Below are positions 24,382 to 35,083 of a stretch of DNA of 45,436 nt, one piece after another. The first letter of the stretch is position 1, and every line of letters starts with the position of its first letter. The DNA comes from Nitrosomonadales bacterium (lineage in GTDB: Bacteria; Pseudomonadota; Gammaproteobacteria; Burkholderiales; Gallionellaceae): contig JACRAQ010000084.1 in the NCBI GenBank assembly GCA_016213335.1, forward strand, positions 1-45,436, in the 5' to 3' direction. The translations under genes and the position numbers were made by a program. Below the pieces are notes generated by a model, which ran no database searches, was not told where the DNA came from, and saw nothing but the letters and a program-made list of their open reading frames with translations.

Positions 24382-25530
24382 ATGACGCACCGTACACACA
24401 CACCCCAACGCTTTTATTCGCTCGACGTGCTGCGAGGAGTGGCGTCGCTCAGCGTAGTGTTGTGGCACTGGCAAGTTTTTTTTCTCCCCTTTAACAAGCT
24501 GGGCGCAGGGTTTTCCATTGATAAGCAACCTCTGTTTGATGTGCTTTCTTTTTTTTATAAGAATGGTGTTGTGGCCGTCCAATTATTTTTCTGCCTTTCC
24601 GGCTTTATTTTCTTTTGGCTGTATTCAATACGTATTGCCGATAAAACTATTTCGCTGGGGTCGTTCTCGGCTCTGAGGCTATCGCGGCTCTACCCCCTTC
24701 ATTTCATAACTCTTATATTTGTTGCTGTTGGCCAGATTGTCTATACGGGTATTACGAATACGTCATTCGTGTACCCATTCAATGACACTTACCACTTTTT
24801 GCTTAACCTGTTCTTTGTGTCTTCATGGGGGCTTGAAAAGGGGCTTTCATTTAACGGGCCAATATGGTCGGTATCAATAGAAGTGTTGTTGTATACAATG
24901 TTTTTCGTATTCTGCCGGATATTTCGTCGAAATCTGACCGCATTGATTCTCATCACCCTTGTCGGGTATTTCGTTCAGAGATATAACCATGCCATTGGAT
25001 ACGGGGTGATGTGTTTTTTTCTTGGGGGCATTGCTTTTATCGCTTACGAGAAAATTGTCAGGGGTGGAGATACCTGGAAGGTTTCGATTTGGCTACCGCT
25101 TATTACTTCCATTGCATGGCTGGTGACAATTGGCGTTGCAAGCCCAAATTATGGCCTTACAATGTCCATTGGGGAGGCTCCTTGGATACTTCAGAAAATT
25201 ATTTCCAACTTTGTAGTTGTTGTACTATTTCCGATGACTGTTATATCGTTGGCTTTGATAGAAACAAAGAAAGGGACATTAGGCAAAAGATGGGCGTTTA
25301 TTGGTGACATTTCTTATTCATCGTACCTTCTCCATTTCCCTTTGCAGCTAACAACGGCGCTGGTTACAGCCAAACTGGCAATCAGTCAGGAGCTGTTCTA
25401 TTCCCCATGGTTCATGGCATTGTTTTTCATGGCGCTCATCATGATATCTTTAGCCAGCCACCGCTATTTCGAGGTTCCAATGCAACATTATTTAAGACTG
25501 CGTTTAGCCACCAGAGGTGGCTCAAGTTAG
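24382..25530 (+). CDS. Acyltransferase family 3 membrane protein (OafA/NodX-like)
   Basis: 382 residues, about 10 hydrophobic segments. The family opening FYSLDVLRGVASLSVVLWHW (residues 11-30) includes the conserved LDxLRG and the VVxxHW catalytic-type histidine in the first helix. NGPIWSVSIEVLLY (about 160-173) is the second family signature. ISYSSYLLHFPLQL near 310 fits the late conserved helix. These enzymes O-acetylate or succinylate sugars of lipopolysaccharide or exopolysaccharide at the membrane, so modification of the polymer made by the left-hand locus is a good guess. The gene is AT-rich compared with its neighbours, an indication of transfer, and follows a transposase remnant. It is a single gene, rightward. 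Confidence 0.9.
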   Translation: MTHRTHTPQRFYSLDVLRGVASLSVVLWHWQVFFLPFNKLGAGFSIDKQPLFDVLSFFYKNGVVAVQLFFCLSGFIFFWLYSIRIADKTISLGSFSALRLSRLYPLHFITLIFVAVGQIVYTGITNTSFVYPFNDTYHFLLNLFFVSSWGLEKGLSFNGPIWSVSIEVLLYTMFFVFCRIFRRNLTALILITLVGYFVQRYNHAIGYGVMCFFLGGIAFIAYEKIVRGGDTWKVSIWLPLITSIAWLVTIGVASPNYGLTMSIGEAPWILQKIISNFVVVVLFPMTVISLALIETKKGTLGKRWAFIGDISYSSYLLHFPLQLTTALVTAKLAISQELFYSPWFMALFFMALIMISLASHRYFEVPMQHYLRLRLATRGGSS

Positions 25531-25759
25531 GCAAGGCTGCCACTTATCGTGTTGTCCAGTTTCTTGGGCCCCTCTCTCTGAGCAATCGCGCTTTGGCTCA
25601 GAAAATAGTTTTGCAAGCTCGTAATATATTATTGACAACTGTTGGATAAATCTGGAGAATTCCGCGCTCTTCTTGGCGATAGTTAAGTCTTCAACAATAA
25701 CAGAGTGTTGCCAAGAGTAGCGCCGCCGTAACTGCATTCGACACGGTGACTATGTGATT

Positions 25760-25836
25760 GGTGATATAGCTCAGGTGGTTAGAGCGCAGCACTCATAACG
25801 CTGAGGTCGGTGGTTCAAATCCACCTATCACCACCA
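25760..25836 (+). tRNA. tRNA with CAT anticodon, probably elongator tRNA-Met
   Basis: 77 bases folding as a cloverleaf with encoded CCA. Acceptor stem GGTGATA/TATCACC, D arm GCTC...GAGC, anticodon loop CTCATAA, T arm GGTGG-TTCAAAT-CCACC, discriminator A. The D-loop AGGTGGTTA and the CAGCA anticodon stem resemble elongator tRNA-Met more than the lysidine-modified tRNA-Ile2. C4-G69/C5-G68, the E. coli TilS identity pairs, are absent (G4-C69, A5-T68). Position 31-39 is an A-C mismatch beside the anticodon loop. Reading through lysidine (Ile AUA) cannot be fully excluded. Confidence 0.88.
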
Positions 25837-25872
25837 AAAACCCCTCAAAAGTAAACCATTCCACAAATTTAG

Positions 25873-25982
25873 GGAAACGCTGAACAAGTCTCATATTGTC
25901 ATTCCGGCGGAAGCCGGAATCCAGTAATTTCAACAGGCTGGACACCGGCCTGCGCCGGTGTGACGACTTATTCAGTGTTTCC
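25873..25982. repeat. Palindromic mobile-type repeat (REP/MITE-like), about 110 bp, after gyrB
   Basis: Terminal inverted repeats GGAAACGCTGAACAAGTC (25873-25890) and, as reverse complement of 25965-25982, GGAAACACTGAATAAGTC, 16 of 18 identical. Between them lie two perfect hairpins: ATTCCGGC-GGAA-GCCGGAAT (25901-25920), similar to ATTCC-type repeats common in betaproteobacteria and Neisseria, and CACCGGC-CTGC-GCCGGTG (25943-25960). The right end touches the gyrB stop codon TAA; with TAG at the left end and TAA at the right end, the repeat seems bounded by TA. Confidence 0.75.
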
Positions 25983-28373
<2,391 letters not shown>

Positions 28374-28434
28374 TTAGTTAAATCCTGCATTGCGACTAAC
28401 CCCCCTGGATCCCCATGCAAATAAAAAACTGGCA

Positions 28435-28456
28435 GGTGACAGGGGATTCTGTCACC
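28435..28456 (-). terminator. Hairpin downstream of dnaN, possible terminator
   Basis: Perfect 8-bp inverted repeat GGTGACAG-N6-CTGTCACC. Read on the minus strand it is followed after six bases by TTTTTTATTT, compatible with a rho-independent terminator for dnaN, though the T-tract is slightly distant. Confidence 0.5.
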
Positions 28457-28548
28457 ACCCTTTCGCATGGAGAGGGGGAACCAGGAAGAGGAAGTGGTCG
28501 AAAAGCAGGCGGCTTATCATTTGGGTAAACCTGCACCATGACCATAAA

Positions 28549-28564
28549 TGTTTCACGTGAAACC
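28549..28564. promoter_or_regulatory. parS-like site, gyrB-dnaN gap (one mismatch)
   Basis: TGTTTCACGTGAAACC matches the ParB-binding consensus TGTTTCACGTGAAACA in 15 of 16 positions. It lies 20 bases beyond the dnaN stop, about 6.5 kb from the perfect site at 35084, and would be bound by the ParB encoded at 38534. Confidence 0.88.
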
Positions 28565-28583
28565 TGCAGCTAGCCTGCTCAGC

Positions 28584-29690
28584 TCAAATCCGCATTGGCA
28601 TAACTACATATTTGAATTCATCGTCCCCTAATACTGTTATAAGAATGCTGCTGTTAGGATCACCAAATGAGAATACCACCGTACTTGCCGTGGTGTTATT
28701 TAATCCGTCCAGCAGGTAGTTGACATTAAAGCCGATGTCCAGCGCTGCTCCATGGTAATCCGTCTCGATATCTTCCTGGGCTTCTTCTTGCTCGCTGTTG
28801 CTGCTGATAACGCGCAGATTTTTTTCGGTCAGGATGAAACGCACCCCCCGGAATTTTTCATTCGACAGAATCGCGGCGCGCTGCAAGGCTTGTAAAATAA
28901 CCAACCGGTCCAAAGCAAGATGATTGGTATATGTCGGAATAACCCGGTCGTAGTCCGGAAATTTACCATCTATGATTTTAGATGTGATGATAATGTCAGA
29001 GAAGGTGATCCTAACCTGGTTTTCAGCCAATTCTATGAATATATCGTCCTCTGTTTCTCCCAATAGCTTGACCAGTTCACCCACGGCTTTTCTGGGCAAA
29101 ATTACTTCTGTTTTTGGATATGCTTTATCTAACCTTGTCTTGGTAAAAGCCAGGCGGTGCCCATCTGTTGCCACCAGCTTGATCTCTGCTCCATCAATTA
29201 CCAACAGGACGCCGTTCAAGTAATAGCGTATATCCTGTTGCGCCATAGCATATTGGACCATCCCAAATAGCTTTTTGAGCTGAGCTTGTTTTAATTGAAT
29301 TTTTTCTGACTGCTCAAAATGCTCCGGTACTTTTGGAAAATCCTTGGAAGGCAGGGTTTGCAGGCTGAATTTGCTTTTATGCGCTTTTACCTGAAGACGG
29401 CTATCCTGGATTTCCAGCGAAACTTTATTTTCTTCCGGTAACACCCGCAGGATTTCCTGCAACTTTTTTGCCGAGACCGTGATGGATTCGTCCGGGCCTT
29501 CCTGATCAGGATCGTTAATCTGGGTCGCAATCTGGATTTCAAGATCAGTAGCCACAAAACGTAATGTAGCACCAATTTTTTCAATCAAGACATTGGACAA
29601 AATTGGTAACGGCTGTTTGCGTTCCACAATTCCGATCACGGTCTGCAGTGGCTTAAGCAATACATCTTTATCTATTTTCTTAATAAACAT
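28584..29690 (-). CDS. dnaN: DNA polymerase III beta sliding clamp
   Basis: 368 residues (E. coli 366). It is the ring-shaped clamp that tethers DNA polymerase III to DNA as a dimer of three-domain subunits. Family marks are QTVIGIVERKQPLPILSNVL (17-36), DIRYYLNGVLLVI with LVATDGHRLAF in the second domain, SNEKFRGVRFIL in the third, and the terminal VMPMRI which is almost invariant. It is second after dnaA, with a 205-base gap that contains a DnaA box. A hairpin and a parS-like site separate it from gyrB. Confidence 0.97.
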   Translation of the reverse strand: MFIKKIDKDVLLKPLQTVIGIVERKQPLPILSNVLIEKIGATLRFVATDLEIQIATQINDPDQEGPDESITVSAKKLQEILRVLPEENKVSLEIQDSRLQVKAHKSKFSLQTLPSKDFPKVPEHFEQSEKIQLKQAQLKKLFGMVQYAMAQQDIRYYLNGVLLVIDGAEIKLVATDGHRLAFTKTRLDKAYPKTEVILPRKAVGELVKLLGETEDDIFIELAENQVRITFSDIIITSKIIDGKFPDYDRVIPTYTNHLALDRLVILQALQRAAILSNEKFRGVRFILTEKNLRVISSNSEQEEAQEDIETDYHGAALDIGFNVNYLLDGLNNTTASTVVFSFGDPNSSILITVLGDDEFKYVVMPMRI

Positions 29691-29895
29691 ATTTTAAAAC
29701 CCTATTAATAATAATGACCGTAGCTTATAGCGAATAAGCCGGTTTTATCGTTTCGGCAGAATGGGTTAATTGACATGTAACCGTGTGTAAAATGCACAAT
29801 CAAGTATGTATGCTAGTTGTGAATAACATTTAAAGAAAATCGTTTTTGATCACTTAATCACATTTAATGCTCATGGAACTAACAAAGTAACAAAA
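29691..29895. other. dnaA-dnaN intergenic region, candidate oriC segment
   Basis: About 205 very AT-rich bases. They contain a perfect DnaA box (TTATTCACA, read on the minus strand, 29826-29818) and one-mismatch boxes at 29784-29792 (minus) and 29854-29862 (plus). The stretch next to dnaN (ATTTTAAAACCCTATTAATAATAATG) could serve as an unwinding element. Gene polarity switches around dnaA, which places the origin in or next to it. Confidence 0.55.
29818..29826 (-). promoter_or_regulatory. DnaA box (perfect TTATTCACA)
   Basis: Exact match to the TTATNCACA consensus on the minus strand, between dnaA and dnaN; it may serve both origin firing and control of dnaN. Confidence 0.75.
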
Positions 29896-31248
29896 TCAGT
29901 TGCGTAAAATCTGGTTAAGCAGGTTAAAGTCTTCGTTGAGCGTGGGTTCTGTATTGCGCAAGCTCTCAATGGCCTTGCAAGCATACATGACTGTAGTGTG
30001 ATCTCTGTCGCCAAAAGCCGCTCCGATTTCAGGCAGGCTGAGTTGAGTAAGCTCTCGCGCCAAACACATGGCAATTTGTCTTGGCCGGGCGATCAAGCGA
30101 GTGCGTTTCTTGGAAAGCAAATCCACAACCTTGATCCGGTAGAAATCGGCAACGGTTTTTTGAATATTTTCTACGGAAACCTGTTTATTCTGTGACGCAA
30201 GAAGATCTTTCAATGCTTCCTTTGCTACGTCCACCGTGATGGGGCGCTTGTGGAACTTCGAGTAAGCATCTACCCGTTTGAGGGCGCCCTCTAGTTCACG
30301 GATGTTGGAGCGCACATGCTTGGCAATGAAAAATGCGACATCTTCTGACACGGGATTATTAGATTGCGAGGCCTTCAATAATAGAATGGCTACCCGCATT
30401 TCCAGTTCTGGTGGCTCGATGGCTACAGTTAATCCCCAACTGAACCGGGAAGTAAGTCGAGGTGTCATCCCGGAAATTTCTTTAGGGAAAGTGTCACAAG
30501 TGATAACGACTTGCTTGTGGCCGTCGGTCAAGGAATTGAGAGTATAGAAAAACTCTTGTTGTGTTGCGGGTTTGTCAGCAATGAACTGGATGTCATCAAT
30601 AAGCAGCAAATCCAGCGAGTTGTAAAATTGTTTGATTTCGTCAATTTTTTTAGTCTGAAATGCGCGAACCACATCTGAAACATAATTGGTGGCATGCACG
30701 TAACAGATCTTTGCATGAGCATTTTCTTGCCGGATATGATTTCCGATAGCTTGAATCAAGTGGGTTTTTCCCAAACCAACCCCACCATAAATAAACAGCG
30801 GGTTGTATGTAGCGCCAGGTGCTTCGGCAACCTGAATGGCTGCAGAATGAGCCAGTTGGTTGGCTTTGCCCGTGACAAAATTTTCAAAGGAAAGCAGCGG
30901 GTTGAGCTTGTTCTGGGCTTTGTTTACCTTAGGGATGGGCGAAGTTTCATGCCGTGATACGCTTGCGGTAACAGGTTTTGCTTTTTGCGATGGCGCTACA
31001 GCAGCTTTTTTCCCTATCCTGAACTCGAAACTGGGTACACTGGAAAAAAAAGGTTGCGCGCGTTTGGCAATTTCAGGCAGGAACCGCTCTTGCACTAGTT
31101 TTAAGGTAAAACTATTGGGTGCGGTCAGCGTGATCTGGTCGCCGTTTATTTCAAATAATAATGGCTTGATCCACGAATTGAATTGTTGCGGGGGAAGGCT
31201 GTCTTTAAAAAAATTAAGACACGAATCCCACAAGACTTTGTCCGGCAT
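29896..31248 (-). CDS. dnaA: Chromosomal replication initiator protein DnaA
   Basis: 450 residues (E. coli 467). It binds DnaA boxes, melts oriC and loads the helicase. Domain I is at the N-terminus (LWDSCLNFFKDSLPPQQFNSW). A basic, low-complexity domain II covers about 85-115. Domain III is the AAA+ ATPase with Walker A GGVGLGKTH (about 155) and Walker B LLLIDDIQFI (about 213-222). Domain IV is the DNA-binding helix-turn-helix with the signature FGDRDHTTVMYACKAI near 410. It is transcribed leftward, divergent from rpmH. A perfect DnaA box lies 58 bases upstream of its ATG, consistent with autoregulation. Confidence 0.98.
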   Translation of the reverse strand: MPDKVLWDSCLNFFKDSLPPQQFNSWIKPLLFEINGDQITLTAPNSFTLKLVQERFLPEIAKRAQPFFSSVPSFEFRIGKKAAVAPSQKAKPVTASVSRHETSPIPKVNKAQNKLNPLLSFENFVTGKANQLAHSAAIQVAEAPGATYNPLFIYGGVGLGKTHLIQAIGNHIRQENAHAKICYVHATNYVSDVVRAFQTKKIDEIKQFYNSLDLLLIDDIQFIADKPATQQEFFYTLNSLTDGHKQVVITCDTFPKEISGMTPRLTSRFSWGLTVAIEPPELEMRVAILLLKASQSNNPVSEDVAFFIAKHVRSNIRELEGALKRVDAYSKFHKRPITVDVAKEALKDLLASQNKQVSVENIQKTVADFYRIKVVDLLSKKRTRLIARPRQIAMCLARELTQLSLPEIGAAFGDRDHTTVMYACKAIESLRNTEPTLNEDFNLLNQILRN

Positions 31249-31305
31249 ATTTTTTTGACCGCAATGCTAAAAAGCGCCATGCCATTTTACATGCAAGGGG
31301 AAAAG

Positions 31306-31314
31306 TTATCCACA
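31306..31314 (+). promoter_or_regulatory. DnaA box (perfect TTATCCACA)
   Basis: Exact high-affinity DnaA box, 15 bases upstream of the rpmH -35 and 58 bases upstream of the dnaA start, so it can influence both transcripts. Confidence 0.85.
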
Positions 31315-31329
31315 GGTAAAAAAATAAAC

Positions 31330-31358
31330 TTGACATCGTGCCCGGTAAATATTGTAAT
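31330..31358 (+). promoter_or_regulatory. Sigma-70 promoter of rpmH-rnpA-yidD-yidC
   Basis: Perfect -35 TTGACA, 17-base spacer, -10 TGTAAT (5 of 6). The predicted start is near 31365, about 33 bases before rpmH. Confidence 0.8.
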
Positions 31359-31397
31359 CGCGGGTTTTCAAATACAAATTTCTAGGGGTATACAACG

Positions 31398-31532
31398 ATG
31401 AAACGCACATATCAACCTTCTGTTACCAAACGAAAGCGCACCCACGGTTTTCTCGTACGCATGAAAACCAAGGGTGGAAGGGCTGTCATCCGGGCTCGTA
31501 GAGCCAAAGGCCGTAGTCGTCTTGGGGTTTAA
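31398..31532 (+). CDS. rpmH: 50S ribosomal protein L34
   Basis: 44 residues, full length for the family. The sequence begins [18 protein letters not shown] and ends [11 protein letters not shown], the standard L34 pattern, very rich in Arg and Lys. L34 is a small protein of the large ribosomal subunit. It is too short for a typical open-frame listing but certain by sequence and by its place ahead of rnpA and yidD. The gene overlaps the likely rnpA start by 11 bases. Confidence 0.97.
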   Translation: MKRTYQPSVTKRKRTHGFLVRMKTKGGRAVIRARRAKGRSRLGV

Positions 31533-31872
31533 AGCAAGTCAAGCGTTCTCCCGCAGCAGTCGGATAAAGCGGCGCGCGGATTTCGAGCGCATGTTTACCG
31601 CCGACAGAGTAGCCAATAAGTGGTTTGTGGTTTACATGCAAAAAAATGGGGCTGGTGTCTCCCGCCTCGGCGTGGTGGCCAGCAAAAAGACCATGCCGAA
31701 GGCAGTATCCCGAAACTATGCCAAGCGCTTGGCCAGGGAGGTATTCAGGCGCAGCTTTCCGGCAGATAGCGCATGGGATGTAGTGGTGCGTGCCAGGAAA
31801 CAACTGGATCCGCAAACCTCAAGGGAAGGCAGGGCGGCTTTGGAACAATTGTTTCGTTCCATACAAAAATGA
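31522..31872 (+). CDS. rnpA: Ribonuclease P protein component
   Basis: 116 residues from a TTG at 31522. RnpA binds the catalytic RNase P RNA and helps remove tRNA 5' leaders. It has [12 protein letters not shown] near the start, the RNR-like basic block [18 protein letters not shown] (the family usually has AVxRNRxKRxxRExFR) and VVVRARKQL near 95. Start choice: an upstream GTG at 31474 would overlap rpmH by 59 bases and add residues not seen in the family, so the TTG is preferred although its ribosome-binding site is weak. The stop TGA overlaps the yidD ATG. In the family the block reads RNR; here it is RNY, a small deviation in a position usually Arg. Confidence 0.92.
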   Translation: MGFKASQAFSRSSRIKRRADFERMFTADRVANKWFVVYMQKNGAGVSRLGVVASKKTMPKAVSRNYAKRLAREVFRRSFPADSAWDVVVRARKQLDPQTSREGRAALEQLFRSIQK

Positions 31873-32081
31873 TGCGGCGGCTTTTAGTTGGGCTGATAAG
31901 CGCATACCAGTATTTGTTGAGCCCGGCAAGACCCCCGACTTGCCGCTTTACTCCAACATGCTCTCACTACGCTTGTGAAGTTATCACCAAGCATGGAGCT
32001 TGGCGCGGCATGTGGTTAAGTTTCAAGCGGATAATACGCTGTAACCCTTGGAATCCGGGCGGTTATGATCCAGCACCCTGA
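31869..32081 (+). CDS. yidD: Membrane protein insertion efficiency factor YidD
   Basis: 70 residues. The family core [19 protein letters not shown] (residues 27-45) has the three conserved cysteines with that at [12 protein letters not shown] near the end. An amphipathic N-terminus ([15 protein letters not shown]) associates with the inner membrane. YidD assists YidC in inserting proteins. Its ATG overlaps the rnpA TGA as ATGA, so the two are translationally coupled. A longer in-frame start at 31773 would lie inside rnpA and is unlikely. Confidence 0.95.
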   Translation: MMRRLLVGLISAYQYLLSPARPPTCRFTPTCSHYACEVITKHGAWRGMWLSFKRIIRCNPWNPGGYDPAP

Positions 32082-32108
32082 GAGAAATATATAGGTTAAG
32101 ATAACTAA

Positions 32109-33746
32109 ATGGATTTTCAACGGTTTTTTTTATTATTGATTTTTTCCTTTTCGGTTTTTTTGCTGTGGGAAGGCTGGCAACGCTCGCAGCATCCGGAAAC
32201 ACAAAGCGCACCGGCACAAGCTCCTGCAGCCAGCGCCCCGCCTGTAGCTGCTGCGGTTAGCGCCAGCAGGCCTGGTTCCACAGAAATCCAAACGCAGCAG
32301 AAACGCGAAGCGGGGCAAAAAATCACGGTTAAAACCGACTTGCTGGTTGCGGAAATCAGCACGGTAGGCGGTGACCTGCGCCGTCTTGAGTTTACGCAGC
32401 ACTATGATGCACTGGATAAAAGCAAGCCTTTTGCGTTGTTGCAGGAACAGAAGGCGCATACTTACATCGCCCAAACCGGTTTGCTGGGCGATGGATTGCC
32501 GACACATCATTCAATATTTGCGGCTGAAGCCAGCGAATACCGGCTGGAAAAAGGTAAGGATTCGGTAGAAGTGCGCTTGTCTGCCATTGATGTGAAAGGC
32601 GCAAAGATAAGCAAGATATTCGTATTCCGCCGCGGAAGTTATTTGATTGAGGTGGGCTATGAAATTGAAAACATTAGCCCTACTTCCCTTACCCCCTCAG
32701 CTTATTTCCAGCTAGTACGCGATTCCACTCCACCTGAGGGGGGGTCGCAGTTTGTACCCACTTACACTGGCCCGGCCGTCTATACAGAACAGGAAAAATT
32801 CCAAAAAGTTGATTTTTCCGACATAGACAAGGGGAAAGCCAATTATCCGCAACGAGCGGATAACGGATGGATCGGGATGTTGCAGCACTATTTTGTGGCG
32901 GCATGGCTGCCCAAAGAGAAGTCGCAACGTGAGTATTACACCAAGCATCTGGAGAACGGCATCTATTCGGCTGGGGTCATTTTGCCGGTTACCGCCATCA
33001 ACTCCGGGCAAAGCGTCAGGGTGAGCACATCCTTATATGCCGGGCCTGCGCAGATTACGCTGGATAAAATTGCACCCGGGCTCGGCCTCACGGTTGATTA
33101 TGGCTGGTTTACCATTATCGCGAACCCCCTGTTCTGGCTGCTGACCTACTTGCAGGGGTGGGTGCATAACTGGGGCGTCGCCATTATTTTGCTGACCATC
33201 CTCATCAAGCTGGCTTTTTTCCCGCTTTCCGCAGCCAGCTACCGCTCCATGGGAAAGATGCGCGTGGTAGCGCCCAAGCTGGAGAAAATCAAGCAACAGT
33301 ATGGCGATGACCGGGAGCGTTTGCACAAGGCCATGATGGAATTGTATAAAGCCGAAAAGATCAATCCTCTCGGCGGATGCCTGCCAGTGGTAATCCAGAT
33401 CCCGGTATTTATTGCGTTGTACTGGTCAATCCTGGCCAGTGTCGAGATGCGTTACGCTCCCTTCTTTGGCTGGATCACTGACTTGTCGGCAGCCGACCCC
33501 TATTACGTGTTGCCCCTGATTATGGGCGCCAGCATGATAATACAAACCAAGCTGAACCCGACTCCGCCCGATCCCTTGCAAGCCAGGCTGATGCAGATCA
33601 TGCCTATCGTGTTTAGTGTGGTATTTTTCTTCTTCCCTGCCGGGCTGGTGCTGTATTCCATTGTGAACAACGTGCTTTCCATCCTGCAGCAGTGGTATAT
33701 CACGCGCGGTCTGGAAGCCGAAGCCAAAGGTGCTGCCAAGGCCTGA
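32109..33746 (+). CDS. yidC: Membrane protein insertase YidC
   Basis: 545 residues, the usual Gram-negative length. One N-terminal membrane helix (about 5-20) is followed by an Ala/Pro-rich linker and a large periplasmic beta-sandwich domain (about 60-330). The conserved five-helix insertase core starts at NPLFWLLTYLQGWVHNWG. The cytoplasmic hairpin contains YRSMGKMRVVAPKLEKIK and the following INPLGGCLPVVIQIPVFIALYW is the family signature. It inserts and folds membrane proteins, with or without Sec, including the Fo subunits encoded downstream at 39.8-41.4 kb. It is in one operon with rpmH, rnpA and yidD, and overlaps the mnmE start by 17 bases. Confidence 0.97.
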   Translation: MDFQRFFLLLIFSFSVFLLWEGWQRSQHPETQSAPAQAPAASAPPVAAAVSASRPGSTEIQTQQKREAGQKITVKTDLLVAEISTVGGDLRRLEFTQHYDALDKSKPFALLQEQKAHTYIAQTGLLGDGLPTHHSIFAAEASEYRLEKGKDSVEVRLSAIDVKGAKISKIFVFRRGSYLIEVGYEIENISPTSLTPSAYFQLVRDSTPPEGGSQFVPTYTGPAVYTEQEKFQKVDFSDIDKGKANYPQRADNGWIGMLQHYFVAAWLPKEKSQREYYTKHLENGIYSAGVILPVTAINSGQSVRVSTSLYAGPAQITLDKIAPGLGLTVDYGWFTIIANPLFWLLTYLQGWVHNWGVAIILLTILIKLAFFPLSAASYRSMGKMRVVAPKLEKIKQQYGDDRERLHKAMMELYKAEKINPLGGCLPVVIQIPVFIALYWSILASVEMRYAPFFGWITDLSAADPYYVLPLIMGASMIIQTKLNPTPPDPLQARLMQIMPIVFSVVFFFFPAGLVLYSIVNNVLSILQQWYITRGLEAEAKGAAKA

Positions 33747-35070
33747 CACCATCGCTGCAATCGCCACCGCCCCGGCCCGGGGCGGTATCGGCGTGATCCG
33801 GGTGTCCGGGAGCAACCTTGGTGTCTTGATGCGAGGAGTGCTGGGAAAAATCCCCGTTCCGCGACACGCGGTTTATTCATCCTTTCTCGATGCGCAAGGC
33901 GAGGTTATTGATCGGGGCATTGCCCTGTTTTTCCCTGCCCCGCACTCTTACACCGGCGAAGATGTGCTGGAATTGCAAGGCCACGGCGGTCTGGCAGTAA
34001 TGCAATTGCTGGTGCAGCGTTGCCTGGAATTGGGTGCCTGCCCCGCCCAACCGGGTGAATTTACCCAGCGGGCATTCCTCAACGACAAGCTGGATCTGGC
34101 GCAGGCGGAAAGCGTGGCCGATCTGATTGACGCTACAACCGCCCAAGCTGCGCGCAGCGCCATGCGTTCCTTGCAAGGCGACTTTTCCCGAGCCATCCGG
34201 CAACTGGTGGAGAGATTGATCGGGTTGCGCATATTGGTGGAAGCCATGCTGGACTTTCCCGAGGAAGAAATCCCCGGACCAGATGTCGCACGGCGCAACA
34301 AACAGCTTGAATTGCTGGGCGGCGAGCTGGAAAAAATTCTGGATCTGGCGCAACAAGGCAGCCTGTTGCGTGAAGGTGCGCACATTGTTTTGGCCGGGCG
34401 TCCCAATGTCGGCAAATCCAGCTTGCTCAACTGCCTGAGCGGAGAGGAGGTGGCGCTGGTAAGCGATCTTCCCGGCACCACGCGTGATGTTATCCGCCAG
34501 GCTGTCCAGATTGCCGGGGTGCCATTTCATATCGTGGACACCGCAGGATTGCGCGCAACTCCGGATGCGGTGGAGCAGATGGGGGTCGCGCGCGCGCGCA
34601 GCACCATGCAAAAAGCGGACGCCATCCTGATCCTGCTGGATGCCACGGCAGGCATCTGTCCGGACGACCAGAAAATCCTGGATGATTTGCCGCCCGGCAT
34701 ACCGCGCCTGCTGATACACAACAAAATTGATTTGCTCGATCAGCCGGCGCGCATGGATCAAGCCGGGGGCGAGTGTCACATCCATCTGTCCGCCAAAACC
34801 GGGGCCGGGCTGGAATTGCTGCGCGACAAATTATTGGCGCTGGCCGGCTGGCACCAGGAAGCGGGAGTGTTCATGGCGCGCGAACGCCACGTGCGCGCGT
34901 TGCTTGCTGCGCGGGAACACTTGCGGCGTGCGGCGGGCGAAACCCGACTGGCAGAAATTTTTGCCGAGGAGCTGCGCCTTACCCAGGAACAGCTCAACTC
35001 CATTACCGGCGAATTTAGCACAGATGATTTGCTGGGCGAAATTTTCAGCCGGTTCTGCATAGGCAAATAG
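33730..35070 (+). CDS. mnmE: tRNA uridine-5-carboxymethylaminomethyl modification GTPase MnmE
   Basis: 446 residues from a GTG that overlaps the end of yidC by 17 bases. With MnmG it modifies U34 of tRNAs reading NNA/NNG codons. The tetrahydrofolate-binding domain begins with DTIAAIATAPARGGIGVIRVSG. The GTPase domain has G1 GRPNVGKSS (about 218-226), the G2/G3 region LPGTTRDV and DTAGLR, and G4 NKID. The C-terminal CIGK motif, whose cysteine is needed for modification, is intact. MnmG follows 112 bases later, with a perfect parS between them. Confidence 0.97.
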   Translation: MLPRPDTIAAIATAPARGGIGVIRVSGSNLGVLMRGVLGKIPVPRHAVYSSFLDAQGEVIDRGIALFFPAPHSYTGEDVLELQGHGGLAVMQLLVQRCLELGACPAQPGEFTQRAFLNDKLDLAQAESVADLIDATTAQAARSAMRSLQGDFSRAIRQLVERLIGLRILVEAMLDFPEEEIPGPDVARRNKQLELLGGELEKILDLAQQGSLLREGAHIVLAGRPNVGKSSLLNCLSGEEVALVSDLPGTTRDVIRQAVQIAGVPFHIVDTAGLRATPDAVEQMGVARARSTMQKADAILILLDATAGICPDDQKILDDLPPGIPRLLIHNKIDLLDQPARMDQAGGECHIHLSAKTGAGLELLRDKLLALAGWHQEAGVFMARERHVRALLAAREHLRRAAGETRLAEIFAEELRLTQEQLNSITGEFSTDDLLGEIFSRFCIGK

Positions 35071-35083
35071 CTTTATGCGGGTG

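Larger units (their letters stand above)
31249..31397. other. dnaA-rpmH divergent intergenic region, alternative oriC segment
   Basis: 149 bases with a perfect DnaA box (31306-31314) and the rpmH promoter (31330-31358). Only one perfect box is visible, fewer than expected for a full origin, so the origin may span both gaps around dnaA. Confidence 0.5.

Noticed and set aside
25531-25759. Possible gene remnant between the acyltransferase and the tRNA
   Set aside because: Translations of all frames show no resemblance to a family I know and no ribosome-binding site.
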